NCBI RefSeq assembly: GCF_003344625.1
Contig: NZ_QPKJ02000004.1
Coordinates: forward strand, 62,001-126,000
From: Solirubrobacter deserti
GTDB lineage: Bacteria; Actinomycetota; Thermoleophilia; Solirubrobacterales; Solirubrobacteraceae
Direction: 5' to 3'
DNA: 64,000 nt
Part shown: positions 23,280 through 31,821 of the stretch, one piece after another
Layout: every line of letters starts with the position of its first letter
How positions within the stretch are numbered: position 1 is the stretch's first letter
The notes under the pieces: generated by a model
The model's input: the letters and a program-made list of their open reading frames with translations, nothing else
Database searches by the model: none
Told to the model about the DNA's origin: nothing
Position numbers and translations under genes: made by a program

Positions 23280-24509
23280 TCATACGACCGTGTGGGCGCG
23301 GGCGTTCGACGCCGGGAGCTCGCTCTGCACGGCACGGTCGATGACCGCCGGGTCGAGCACGTGCTCGAGCACCATGATCGCCGCGCCGACGACGCCCGCG
23401 CGCTCGCCGAGCTGCGAGTGGCCGAGCCGCAGGTCACGCGTCGCCATCGGCAGCGAACGGCCGAACGACATCTCGCGCATGCCCGCGAGCAGCTGCTGGT
23501 GGACCTCGGACAGGTCACCGCCGATGATCACGCAGCCGGGGTTGAAGAAGTTGATGCACTCGGCCAGGACCTCACCGATGCAGCGCCCGGCGTCGCGCAC
23601 GGTCTGCGCCGCCTCCGGATGTCCCGCGCGCACGAGCGCGACCACGTCGCGCGTGTTGCGCGCGTCCAGCCCCGCCTTGCTGAGCTTGGCGGCGAGCGCC
23701 CGCCCGCCGGCGACCGCCTCGAGGCAACCCGTGTTGCCGCAGCGGCACACGACGTCCTGGTGGCCCGCGAGCCGGACGTGCCCGATGTCCCCGGCCGCGC
23801 CCTGCGCGCCCCGGTGGATCCGGTTGCCGGAGATGATCCCGCAGCCGATGCCCGTGCCGACCTTGACGTAGAGCAGGTGCTCGCAGTCGCGCCAGTACGC
23901 GTGGTGCTCACCCAGCGCCATGATGTTCACGTCGTTGTCGACGAGCACCGGCACGTCGTAGTGCTGCGCGAACCAGCCCGGGATCGAGAAGCCGTCCCAA
24001 CCGGGCATCATCGGCGGCGCGACCGCCTCGCCGCGCGAGAACGCGACCGGGGCGGGGATGCCGACGCCGATCCCGCGCACGTCCTCGTGGGAGCGGTCGA
24101 CCTCGCTCAGCAGCTCCTCGAAGCGCTCGTTGACCCAGAACAGGATCTGTTCTGGAAGGCGCGCGATGTCGGTGTCGTACCCGTGCTCGGCCAGCGGCTC
24201 GCCGGCGAGGTCGGTGACGGCGAGGCGGGCGTGCGTGGCGCCGAGCGCGGCGACCAGCACGACGCCGGCGGCCTTGTTGAACGCCAGCACGGTCGGCGGG
24301 CGCCCGCCCGTCGAGGCGGTGCCGCCCGCCTCGTAGACGAATCGGTGCGCCATGAGGGCCTCCACCCTCTGGGCCACCGTCGAGCGGGCTAGACCGGTGC
24401 GCCGTGCGATGTCTGCGCGAGTGACCGCCTCCCCGTCCCGGATCAGCCCCAGCACACGACCGGCTCCCACCGGTGCGCCGGGGCTTTGACTCTCTCCTGC
24501 GGTCAGCAT
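23280..24509 (-). CDS. ROK-family transcriptional regulator (paralogue 2)
   Basis: A 409-residue protein starting at ATG 24509, 7 nt after a TTAACT -10-like box, suggesting a leaderless transcript. The winged helix is VLGLIRDGEAVTRADIARRT, then GLARSTVAQRVEAL. ROK motifs: VLVAALGATHARLAV (the first Asp of DxGxT is Ala here), VLVDNDVNIMALGEH, GAAGDIGHVRL and the zinc site CRCGNTGCLEAVAGG. It is very similar along its length to paralogue 1, pointing to recent tandem duplication. It probably binds a sugar or sugar derivative and controls the neighbouring import and catabolic genes. Whether it has kept any sugar kinase activity is doubtful given the degenerate phosphate loop. Confidence 0.92.
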   Translation of the reverse strand: MLTAGESQSPGAPVGAGRVLGLIRDGEAVTRADIARRTGLARSTVAQRVEALMAHRFVYEAGGTASTGGRPPTVLAFNKAAGVVLVAALGATHARLAVTDLAGEPLAEHGYDTDIARLPEQILFWVNERFEELLSEVDRSHEDVRGIGVGIPAPVAFSRGEAVAPPMMPGWDGFSIPGWFAQHYDVPVLVDNDVNIMALGEHHAYWRDCEHLLYVKVGTGIGCGIISGNRIHRGAQGAAGDIGHVRLAGHQDVVCRCGNTGCLEAVAGGRALAAKLSKAGLDARNTRDVVALVRAGHPEAAQTVRDAGRCIGEVLAECINFFNPGCVIIGGDLSEVHQQLLAGMREMSFGRSLPMATRDLRLGHSQLGERAGVVGAAIMVLEHVLDPAVIDRAVQSELPASNARAHTVV

Positions 24510-24516
24510 GAGCGCG

Positions 24517-24527
24517 AGTTAACCAGA
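24517..24527 (-). promoter_or_regulatory. Shared promoter motif upstream of ROK paralogue 2
   Basis: Minus-strand TCTGGTTAACT, with TTAACT ending 7 nt before the ATG. The identical 11-mer at the identical distance precedes paralogue 3 (25808-25798), and a variant TCTGGTTAGAT precedes paralogue 1. It is read as an extended -10 element or an overlapping ROK operator. The remaining bases between the ROK genes (24528-24683) show no gene. Confidence 0.55.
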
Positions 24528-24683
24528 GTCGCGACACAAAATCGACACAACTCTGGAGCGAGTCAGGTAGAAGAAGACGGGTCGTCGAACTTAGGTTGCG
24601 ATCTTTTGCCTGACAGGCGGGGAAAAGCGTCGATTCGGCCGGGCCGCCCCCGAATTTCGCGCAGGTTCCGGTGCTGACACGTT

Positions 24684-25790
24684 TCAGCCACCATTATCGC
24701 GATGCGCGGCGCGGTCGACGTACTCCTCCGCCAGCACGTGCTCGATGGCCATGACGGCGGCCCCGATCGTGCCCGCGTCGGCACCCAGCCGCGCCGGCCC
24801 GACGACGAGGTCGCGCGTGGCCATCGGGAGCGAGCGGGCGAACGCGGTCTCGCGCAGCCCCGCCAGCAGGTGGTGCGAGGCCTCGGCCAGTTCGCCGCCC
24901 AGCACGATCGCGCCCGGGTTGTAGAAGTTGATGCACTCGGCGAGCACCTCGCCGACCGACCGTCCGGCGCCGCGCACGGCCTGCACCGCGGCCGGGACGC
25001 CTCCGCGCGCCAACGCGGCGACGTCCGCGGCGGTCTGCGCCTGCAGGCCGGCCGCGCGCAGCTGCTCGGCGAGCGCGCGCCCGCCCACGACGGCCTCCAG
25101 GCAGCTCGTGTTGCCGCACGGGCACAGCACGTCTTCGTGACCACGCACGCGGATGTGGCCGATCCCACCCGCCGCCCCGCGGGCGCCGTGGTGCACGCGC
25201 CCGCACGAGACGATGCCGGAGCCGATGGTCTCGCCGACCGACACGTAGAGCAGGTGCTCGACCGAACGCCAGTGGGTCCACTGCTCCGCGAGCGCGAGCA
25301 GGTTCACGTGCCGGTCGACGAGCACCGGCGCGCCGGTGAAGACCGTCGGGTCGGGCGGATCGACGTCCTCGTCGTACCCGATCCCGACGGCCCACACCTG
25401 CTCGGTCGGCACCGCCGCGCGCTCGAGCGCGAGCGCGAGCCGGGAGCGCAGGGCGCCGGTGTCAAAGCTCTCATCCTCGACCGCGAAGCTGTGCTCGCTG
25501 AGGGCGACCGTGGCCAGGTCGCGGATCGTCACTCGACAGATGGTCGACGACACAGCCGCCGCGAGAACGACTCCGACGCTAGGGTTGAACTCCAAGGTGG
25601 CCGGAGGGCGGCCACCGGTCGACGCGCCATTGGCCTCGTTCACGAGGCCGAGGCTCAGCAAGGACTGGACCCGTTCCGCCAGGGTGGAGCGGGACAGGCC
25701 CGTTTGCAGGGTCAGTTGGCTTCGCGTCGTCGCGCGCCCGTCGCGGATGAGCCGCAGAACGGCGCCTGCGCCGGGGGAGCCCTCGACCAT
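24684..25790 (-). CDS. Divergent ROK-family regulator (paralogue 3)
   Basis: A 368-residue regulator starting at ATG 25790, 7 nt after the shared TTAACT box. The winged helix is VLRLIRDGRATTRSQLTLQT, then GLSRSTLAERVQSLLSL. The ROK domain has lost several conserved residues: the phosphate loop DxGxT is replaced by AVSSTICRVTI, the DNDVN acid motif is VDRHVNLLALAEQ, and the sugar-site D/E-IGH is GGIGH. The zinc site is kept as CPCGNTSCLEAVVGG. It therefore cannot be a sugar kinase and may bind a different ligand from its two siblings or none. It lies directly divergent from the Gfo/Idh/MocA-ABC operon across 137 bp, so it is the best candidate for that operon's direct regulator (inference). 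Confidence 0.9.
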   Translation of the reverse strand: MVEGSPGAGAVLRLIRDGRATTRSQLTLQTGLSRSTLAERVQSLLSLGLVNEANGASTGGRPPATLEFNPSVGVVLAAAVSSTICRVTIRDLATVALSEHSFAVEDESFDTGALRSRLALALERAAVPTEQVWAVGIGYDEDVDPPDPTVFTGAPVLVDRHVNLLALAEQWTHWRSVEHLLYVSVGETIGSGIVSCGRVHHGARGAAGGIGHIRVRGHEDVLCPCGNTSCLEAVVGGRALAEQLRAAGLQAQTAADVAALARGGVPAAVQAVRGAGRSVGEVLAECINFYNPGAIVLGGELAEASHHLLAGLRETAFARSLPMATRDLVVGPARLGADAGTIGAAVMAIEHVLAEEYVDRAAHRDNGG

Positions 25791-25797
25791 GTCCGCG

Positions 25798-25808
25798 AGT
25801 TAACCAGA
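25798..25808 (-). promoter_or_regulatory. Shared promoter motif upstream of ROK paralogue 3
   Basis: Minus-strand TCTGGTTAACT followed by CGCGGAC and the ATG, the same 11-mer and 7-nt spacing as at paralogue 2. Probably a leaderless extended -10 or an operator. Confidence 0.55.
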
Positions 25809-25890
25809 CTTGCGTCGGTTACGGGCGGAAGTAGCCAGGTTGAGTTCGTGTTTACTCGATGTCCTCGGACAGAAAGCGTCACCCTTTTGC

Positions 25891-25919
25891 TTGACATTCG
25901 GGCGAAGCCGAACTAGCGT
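25891..25919 (+). promoter_or_regulatory. Sigma70-type promoter of the sugar ABC operon
   Basis: TTGACA (25891-25896), 17-bp spacer, TAGCGT (25914-25919). The ATG at 25928 is 8 nt further on, so the transcript is probably leaderless. CTTTTGC lies just upstream of the -35, similar in position to AAAAG tracts at the ThuA promoters. Confidence 0.75.
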
Positions 25920-25927
25920 GCGGCTCC

Positions 25928-27034
25928 ATGCTCGGAGGAGAAGTTCGCGTCGCCATTGCGGGGACGGGGTTCATGGGTGCTGTCCACGCTCGATCGGCGC
26001 GGCTCGCCGGTGCACGCTTGGTCGGCGTCGCCGGGTCCTCGCCTGAGAAAAGCTCGCGCGCTGCCGCGGACTTCGGCGCCGAACGCCCCTTCGCCACCGC
26101 AGAGGAACTGGTCGAGTCGCCAGACGTCGACGTCGTCCACGTCTGCACGCCCAACCACCTGCACCGGCCGCTGGCCGAAGCCGCGCTTGCCGCCGGCAAG
26201 CACGTGATCTGTGAGAAGCCGCTGGCGGTCGACGACCGCGGCGCCGAGGAGATGCTCGACGCGGCGATCGCGTCCGGCAAGGTCCACGCGGTGCCGTTCG
26301 TCTACCGCTACCACCCGATGGTCCGCGAGGCGCGCGAGCGCGTGCGCAGCGGCACGTCCGGCGCCATCCGCCTCATTCACGGCGGGTACCTGCAGGACTG
26401 GCTGCTGAAGGCCACCGACGACAACTGGCGCGTCGACGAGACGCTGGGCGGCGCCTCCCGCGCGTTCGCCGACATCGGCTCGCACTGGTGCGACCTGGCC
26501 GAGTTCGTCTCGGGTCACCGGATCACGCGCGTGTCCGCGCGCACGTACGGGTCCTTCCCGGAGCGGCCCACCGAGGACGCCGTGATCATGCAGTTCGAGA
26601 CCGACAAGGGCGCGGTCGGCAGCACGGTCATCAGCCAGATCTCGGCCGGCCGCAAGAACATGCTCACGCTGGAGATCGACGCCGCCGACGAGGCCCTGCA
26701 CTTCAACCAGGAAGAGCCGGAGAGCCTCTGGGTCGGCAAGCGCGAAGCCGTCACGCTGCTCAAGCGCGACCCGGGCCTGCTGTCGCCGGCCGCCGCGCGC
26801 TTCGCGACCGTCCCCGCGGGCCACCCGCAGGGCTACCCGGACGCGTTCAACGCCTTCATCGCGGACGCCTACGCCGCGACGTTGTCGGGCGAGGCCCCCG
26901 ATGGGCTGCCCGATTTCCGCGACGGGCTCCGCGCCGCGCGCATCACCGCGGCCGTGCTCGCGTCCGCGGAGACCGAGACCTGGGTCGACGTGCCGAGCGC
27001 GGCGGCCCTGACCGCGGAGACCGCCGATGTCTGA
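25928..27034 (+). CDS. Gfo/Idh/MocA-family sugar oxidoreductase
   Basis: A 368-residue NAD(P)-dependent dehydrogenase. ATG 25928 lies 8 nt after a -10 box, so the message seems leaderless. The Rossmann domain has VAIAGTGFMGAVHARSA (GxGxxG) near residue 8 and HVICEKPLAVDD near residue 95, where the Lys of EKP is the family's catalytic or nicotinamide-contacting residue. The C-terminal alpha/beta domain has GGASRAFADIGSHWCDLAEF with the conserved Asp-x3-His. Members oxidise a sugar hydroxyl, often to a 3-keto sugar, or an inositol. It is the first gene of an operon with a CUT2 sugar importer and a TIM-barrel isomerase; ThuB of the trehalose ThuAB pathway is of the same family. The exact substrate is unknown. 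Confidence 0.93.
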   Translation: MLGGEVRVAIAGTGFMGAVHARSARLAGARLVGVAGSSPEKSSRAAADFGAERPFATAEELVESPDVDVVHVCTPNHLHRPLAEAALAAGKHVICEKPLAVDDRGAEEMLDAAIASGKVHAVPFVYRYHPMVREARERVRSGTSGAIRLIHGGYLQDWLLKATDDNWRVDETLGGASRAFADIGSHWCDLAEFVSGHRITRVSARTYGSFPERPTEDAVIMQFETDKGAVGSTVISQISAGRKNMLTLEIDAADEALHFNQEEPESLWVGKREAVTLLKRDPGLLSPAAARFATVPAGHPQGYPDAFNAFIADAYAATLSGEAPDGLPDFRDGLRAARITAAVLASAETETWVDVPSAAALTAETADV

Positions 27035-28532
27035 TCAGCTGCTCCTGCAGATGCAGGGCATCAAGAAGTCGTTCGTCGGCGTGGAGGTCCTCCACGGCGT
27101 CGACCTGGACCTGCGCGCCGGGGAGATCCACGCGATCGTGGGCGAGAACGGCGCCGGCAAGTCCACCCTGATGAAGACGCTCGCGGGCGTGCACATGCCC
27201 ACCGAGGGCAAGATCCTCATCAACGGTGAGGAGCAGACCTTCCACCACCCCGCCGCGGCTCAGGCGGCCGGCGTCGGCATCGTCTACCAGGAGTTCAACC
27301 TCCTGCCCGAGCGCAATGTCGCCGAGAACATCTTCATCGGCCGCGAGCCGCGCAAGGGCCTGATCGTCGACGCCAAGCGCATGGAGCGTGAGACGCAGGC
27401 GCTGCTCGACGAGGTCGGCGAGGACAGCTTCGGCCCGCGCACGCCGGTGCGCTGGCTGTCGGTCGCCCAGCAGCAGGTGGTCGAGATCATCAAGGCGCGC
27501 TCGCTGAACGCGAAGATCCTCGTGCTCGACGAGCCCACCGCGGCGCTGGCCGAGGGCGAGGTCGAGCTGCTGTTCAAGCTCGTCCGCCGTCTGCAGGAGC
27601 TCGGCGTCGGAATCCTGTACATCTCGCACCGCCTGCGCGAGGTGTTCGCCCTCTCGCAGCGGATCACGGTCATCAAGGACGGCGGCGTCGTCAAGACGCT
27701 CAACACCGCCGAGACCAACCAGCGCGAGCTCGTGAACGCGATGGTCGGCCGCGAGTTGGACGGGTACTTCCCGGAGAAGGGCCTCAAGGAGGACCTCGGC
27801 GACGTGCGGCTCGCCGTCAAGAACCTCACCACTCCGCTGCTCAAGGACGTCACCTTCGACGTGCGCGCGGGCGAGATCGTCGGCCTCGCGGGTCTGCAGG
27901 GCTCGGGCCGCACGGAGATCGCGCGTGCCATCTTCGGTGCCGACCCGATCACGTCGGGCACGGTGGAGATCGACGGCAAGGAGCGGCGCTTCAAGCACCC
28001 GCGCCAGGCGATCCGCGCCGGCATCGGCTTCATCACCGAGGACCGCAAGGCCGAGGGTCTCGCGCTTGCGCAGTCGATCCGCGACAACATGCTGCTCGCC
28101 GTCCGGACGGTCATCCCTGCGCGCAAGCGCCGGTCGATGGACGGCCTGATGGGCGTCAAGGAGCTCGCGCGGGTCACCGAGCTCAAGGCGCAGGGCCCCG
28201 AGCAGGAAGTGCGCTTCCTCTCGGGCGGCAACCAGCAGAAGGTCGTGCTCTCGAAGTGGCTGGAGACGCAGCCGAACGTCATGATCTTCGACGAGCCCAC
28301 GCGCGGCATCGACGTCGGCGCCAAGGCCGGCATCCACGACCTGATCCGCAAGCTCGCCAAGGACGGCAAGGCCGTCCTGATGATCTCGTCGGAGCTGCCG
28401 GAGCTGATCGGCATGAGCGACCGCATCCTCGTCATGCACGAGGGCAAGCTCGCCGGTGAGCTGCCCGCCGGCGCGAGCGAGCCGGAGATCATGGAATACG
28501 CGACGGGTTCGCACGAGGAGGTGGCGGCGTGA
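27027..28532 (+). CDS. Sugar ABC transporter ATPase, two-domain (RbsA/MglA type)
   Basis: A 501-residue energy-coupling subunit of a CUT2 importer, with two fused nucleotide-binding domains. It starts at ATG 27027, overlapping the upstream gene by 8 bp. The first domain has Walker A GENGAGKST (39-47), an LSGGQ-like WLSVAQQQVVEI and Walker B ILVLDEPTAAL. The second has the degenerate loop GLQGSGRTEIAR, the signature LSGGNQQKVVLSKWL and MIFDEPTRGIDVG. The degenerate second Walker A is normal for RbsA/MglA. It powers the two permeases that follow, with 4-bp overlaps between successive genes. Confidence 0.96.
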   Translation: MSDQLLLQMQGIKKSFVGVEVLHGVDLDLRAGEIHAIVGENGAGKSTLMKTLAGVHMPTEGKILINGEEQTFHHPAAAQAAGVGIVYQEFNLLPERNVAENIFIGREPRKGLIVDAKRMERETQALLDEVGEDSFGPRTPVRWLSVAQQQVVEIIKARSLNAKILVLDEPTAALAEGEVELLFKLVRRLQELGVGILYISHRLREVFALSQRITVIKDGGVVKTLNTAETNQRELVNAMVGRELDGYFPEKGLKEDLGDVRLAVKNLTTPLLKDVTFDVRAGEIVGLAGLQGSGRTEIARAIFGADPITSGTVEIDGKERRFKHPRQAIRAGIGFITEDRKAEGLALAQSIRDNMLLAVRTVIPARKRRSMDGLMGVKELARVTELKAQGPEQEVRFLSGGNQQKVVLSKWLETQPNVMIFDEPTRGIDVGAKAGIHDLIRKLAKDGKAVLMISSELPELIGMSDRILVMHEGKLAGELPAGASEPEIMEYATGSHEEVAA

Positions 28533-29554
28533 GCGTCGTCGATTCGCCGGGTCAGTCGCCCGGCGCGCGCGCGGCCGCGCGCAGGGAACGGGTCGCCGGC
28601 TGGCGCGTGGGCGTGCTCGCCTCCCCCGCCGCGCCCGTCTACGGCGCGCTGATCGGCATCGTGATCCTGTCCTGGATCATCGTGACGATCGACGGTGGCA
28701 ACTTCTTGACCACCGGCAACATCGTGAACATGCTGCAGCGCTCGGTGGCGCTGGGCATCGTGTCGCTCGGCCAGACCATCGTGATCCTGCTGGGCTCGCT
28801 GGACCTCTCGGTCGCGGCGCTGATCTCGCTGTCGTCGCTGGTCACCGCGCAGCAGATGCAGGACGGCTCCGTGGTCTCGGCGATCGTGATCGTGCTGCTG
28901 ATGGGTGCCGGCATCGGCCTCGCCAACGGCCTGATCATCACCAAGCTGCGCGTGAACGCGTTCATCGCGACGCTCGGCATGGCGCTGCTCCTCGGCGGCC
29001 TCATCCAGAACGGCTGGACCGGCCCGCAGGGCGGCGTCACCGACAGCTTCTCCGAGAACCTCGGCTACACGCGCTTCGGCGTCATCCCGATGTCGTTCAT
29101 CCTGTTCGCGGTCGTCGCGGTGATCATCTGGTTCGTCCTGCGGCACACGCGCTTCGGCTACCGCGTGTACGCGGTCGGCGGCTCCGAGGACGTCTCCAAG
29201 CTCTCGGGCCTGCGCACCCACCGCACGATCATCGTCGCGCACGTCCTCTGCTCGCTGACCGCCGTCATCACCGGCATCTTCCTGGCCGCGCGACTGAAGG
29301 CCGGCACCCCGACCGTCGGCAGCGACGGCGGCTACGACCTCGAGTCGATCGCCGCCGTGGTGCTTGGCGGCACCGCCCTGACCGGTGGCCGCGGCGGCGT
29401 GATCGGCACCATCGGCGGCGTCTTCATCCTCGCCGTCCTGGACAACGTCTTCAACCAGCTCGAGTTCAACTCGTTCCTGCGTGACGTCGTGCGAGGCGTC
29501 ATCATCATCGCGGCCGTCGCCGTCTACGCGCGACGCACGGAGAAGAAGGCATGA
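28529..29554 (+). CDS. Sugar ABC transporter permease (RbsC type), first of two
   Basis: A 341-residue inner-membrane permease, starting at GTG 28529 in a GTGA overlap with the ATPase stop. After a charged N-terminus (about 35 residues) there are some eight to ten hydrophobic segments, for example ALIGIVILSWIIVTI and AIVIVLLMGAGIGLANGLII. The family motifs GSLDLSVAALISLSSLV and AAVVLGGTALTGGRGGVIGT are those of BPD_transp_2 (CUT2) permeases. It probably pairs with the second permease as a heterodimer, because two different permease genes are adjacent, whereas ribose systems use a homodimer. Confidence 0.95.
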   Translation: MSVVDSPGQSPGARAAARRERVAGWRVGVLASPAAPVYGALIGIVILSWIIVTIDGGNFLTTGNIVNMLQRSVALGIVSLGQTIVILLGSLDLSVAALISLSSLVTAQQMQDGSVVSAIVIVLLMGAGIGLANGLIITKLRVNAFIATLGMALLLGGLIQNGWTGPQGGVTDSFSENLGYTRFGVIPMSFILFAVVAVIIWFVLRHTRFGYRVYAVGGSEDVSKLSGLRTHRTIIVAHVLCSLTAVITGIFLAARLKAGTPTVGSDGGYDLESIAAVVLGGTALTGGRGGVIGTIGGVFILAVLDNVFNQLEFNSFLRDVVRGVIIIAAVAVYARRTEKKA

Positions 29555-30561
29555 GCACCGAGAACGCCACCGTGTCGGGCTTCGGCGTGGCCTCGGGCGG
29601 CCGAGGTGGCCGCTTCCTGAAGGCGCTGTTGAGCACCGGGACGATCTTCGTCCTGCTCATCGCGCTGTGGGTCTGGATCGCGATCATCAACCCGACCTTC
29701 GCCGAGCCGGGCCCGTTCCTGGCCTACCTGAAGCGCTCGGCCCCCCTGGTCATCCTCGCCGCGGGCGCGTACTTCGTGCTCATCAGCGGCAACTTCGACC
29801 TGTCGGTCGGCTCGCTGGTGACCGTGATGGTCGTCTTCGCGGCGAAGATGATCGACGGCGAAGACAGCCGGATGTGGCCGATCATCGCCCTGATGCTGCT
29901 GATCGGCGTCTTCGTCGGCTTCGTCAACGGCTTCATCTCGACGGTCCTGCGGGTGCCGTCCTTCATCACGACCTTGGGAACGCTGCTCATCCTGAACGGA
30001 GCGGTGTTCCTGTGGACGGGCGGCGCCCCGACGGGTGCGCTGTCCGAGAACTTCCGCTCGATCGGACGTCAAGGGATCGACGGGATCCCGTGGATCGAGC
30101 AGCTCCCGTGGTCGGTGATCATCATGGTCGTCATCGGCGTCGGATCAGTGCTGCTGATGCGTGCCGACTTCGGCCGTCAGCTGCTCGCCACGGGTGACAA
30201 CGAACGAGCCGCCCGCCTCTCGGGCGTGCGCGTGGACCGCGTGCGGATCCTGGCCTTCGTCCTGTCGGGCGTCCTGGCCGCCGTCGCGGGCATTCTGCTC
30301 GCAGGCTTCGGCGGGGTTTCGGCCCAGGCCGGTCAGGGCCTCGAGTTCGACGCGATCACCGCCTGCGTGCTGGGCGGGGTCGTGCTCGGAGGCGGCCGCG
30401 GGTCGGTCGTCGCCGCGATGGCCGGCGCCCTCACCCTGGAGGCGCTGTTCACGTGGCTCAACCTGCAGGGCGTCTCGGGCGCGCTCGAGGACACCGTGCA
30501 GGGCGTGATCATCATCGCCGCCGTCGGCTTCGCCGCGTACCGGCTCCGGGGCGCGCGATGA
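29551..30561 (+). CDS. Sugar ABC transporter permease (RbsC type), second of two
   Basis: A 336-residue membrane permease starting at ATG 29551 in an ATGA overlap with the first permease. It has the same CUT2 motifs: GNFDLSVGSLVTVMVVFAAK and TACVLGGVVLGGGRGSVVAA, with eight to ten hydrophobic segments. It is clearly homologous to its neighbour but diverged, which fits a heterodimeric channel. It is followed by the binding-protein gene after a 29-bp gap that contains a near-perfect Shine-Dalgarno sequence, allowing the binding protein to be made in excess. Confidence 0.95.
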   Translation: MSTENATVSGFGVASGGRGGRFLKALLSTGTIFVLLIALWVWIAIINPTFAEPGPFLAYLKRSAPLVILAAGAYFVLISGNFDLSVGSLVTVMVVFAAKMIDGEDSRMWPIIALMLLIGVFVGFVNGFISTVLRVPSFITTLGTLLILNGAVFLWTGGAPTGALSENFRSIGRQGIDGIPWIEQLPWSVIIMVVIGVGSVLLMRADFGRQLLATGDNERAARLSGVRVDRVRILAFVLSGVLAAVAGILLAGFGGVSAQAGQGLEFDAITACVLGGVVLGGGRGSVVAAMAGALTLEALFTWLNLQGVSGALEDTVQGVIIIAAVGFAAYRLRGAR

Positions 30562-30590
30562 GCGCTAAGCAACACCAACGAGGAGGAAGC

Positions 30591-31811
30591 ATGATCTGGA
30601 GGAGACTGGCTGGCGGTGTCGCCATGCTGGCCTGCTGTGCCACCGTTGCCGCGTGCGGCAGCAGCGATGACCCCGAGACGACCGGCAGCAGCGAGACGCC
30701 CGTCGCCACGGAGACCACCGACGCCCCCAAGAAGAGCCTGGGTGAGGACTCGGAGTTCTTCAATCAGGAAGAGATGGACAAGCAGCTCGCGCAGCGCTCG
30801 GCGACCCCCGAGGGGCCCGCCGACAAGCCGTGGCTGCAGATGATCGAGCCGGAGATGAAGGACACCTCCGAGTTCAAGTCCGACAAGAGCTCGGGTTGGA
30901 ACGTCTGCTTCTCGAACGCCGCGTCCGACAACCCGTGGCGCCAGAACGGCTTCAAGACGATGAAGGCCGAGGCGGACAACACCAAGGAGATCGCCAAGTT
31001 CACGGTCGTGGACGCCGAGGCGAAGGACGACAAGCAGATCTCCGACATCGAGGCGTTCGTCTCCGGTGGCGAGTGCGACGCGCTGATCGTGTCGCCGAAC
31101 ACCACCGCGACCCTGACGCCGGCCGTCGAGAAGGCCTGCGAGTCCGACATCCCGGTCATCGTGTTCGACCGTGGTGTCACCACGGACTGCCCCGTCACGT
31201 TCGTGGCCCCGATCGGCGGCTACGCCTACGGCGCTGACGGCGCGGAGTTCCTCCGCGACAACGTCAAGGAAGGCGGCAAGATCCTCGCCCTCCGCATCCT
31301 GCCGGGCGTCGACGTCCTGGAGACCCGCTGGTCGGGCGCCAAGGGCATCTTCGAGGAGGCCGGCCTGAACGTCGTCGGCGTCGAGTTCACCGACGGTGAC
31401 CCGGCCAAGACGAAGTCCATCGTCTCCGACTACCTGCAGCGCGAGGGCAGCCTCGACGGCGTCTGGATGGACGCCGGCGCGACCGCCGTCGCCGCGGTTG
31501 AGGCGTTCGAGGACGCCGGCCAGGAAGTGCCTTTCATCACGGGTGAGGACCAGAACGACTTCCTCACCAAGTGGAAGGAAGATGGTCTGAAGGCCATCGC
31601 CCCGACCTACTCCAACTTCCAGTGGCGCACCGCCGTCATCGCGGCCGTCAAGGTCCTCAAGGGCGAGGAAGTCCCGAGCCCGTGGGTCCTGCCGCAGCCG
31701 AAGGTGACGCAGGAGACGCTGGACCAGTACGTCAAGCCGGACATGGGCCCGCTCTACTACGCGCTGTGCGGCTGCGAGGACCTGCCGGGCTTCCCGGAGA
31801 AGTGGCAGTAG
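30591..31811 (+). CDS. Sugar ABC transporter substrate-binding lipoprotein
   Basis: A 406-residue periplasmic-binding-type lipoprotein. The start is ATG 30591, directly after AGGAGGAAGC; an in-frame ATG at 30558 lacks such a site. The signal peptide ends in a lipobox TVAACGSS with Cys near residue 22, so it is anchored to the outer face of the membrane. A Ser/Thr/Glu-rich linker follows. The mature domain is a Peripla_BP_4/RbsB fold: VCFSNAASDNPWRQNGFKTM at the first strand, ALIVSPNTTATLTPAVEKAC, IPVIVFDRGVT, GVWMDAGATAVAAVEAF, and VPFITGEDQNDFL. Two Cys pairs (GECD/ACES and CGCED) may form disulfides. It delivers an unknown sugar or sugar derivative to the two permeases. Confidence 0.95.
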   Translation: MIWRRLAGGVAMLACCATVAACGSSDDPETTGSSETPVATETTDAPKKSLGEDSEFFNQEEMDKQLAQRSATPEGPADKPWLQMIEPEMKDTSEFKSDKSSGWNVCFSNAASDNPWRQNGFKTMKAEADNTKEIAKFTVVDAEAKDDKQISDIEAFVSGGECDALIVSPNTTATLTPAVEKACESDIPVIVFDRGVTTDCPVTFVAPIGGYAYGADGAEFLRDNVKEGGKILALRILPGVDVLETRWSGAKGIFEEAGLNVVGVEFTDGDPAKTKSIVSDYLQREGSLDGVWMDAGATAVAAVEAFEDAGQEVPFITGEDQNDFLTKWKEDGLKAIAPTYSNFQWRTAVIAAVKVLKGEEVPSPWVLPQPKVTQETLDQYVKPDMGPLYYALCGCEDLPGFPEKWQ

Positions 31812-31821
31812 GCCAAGCGCG

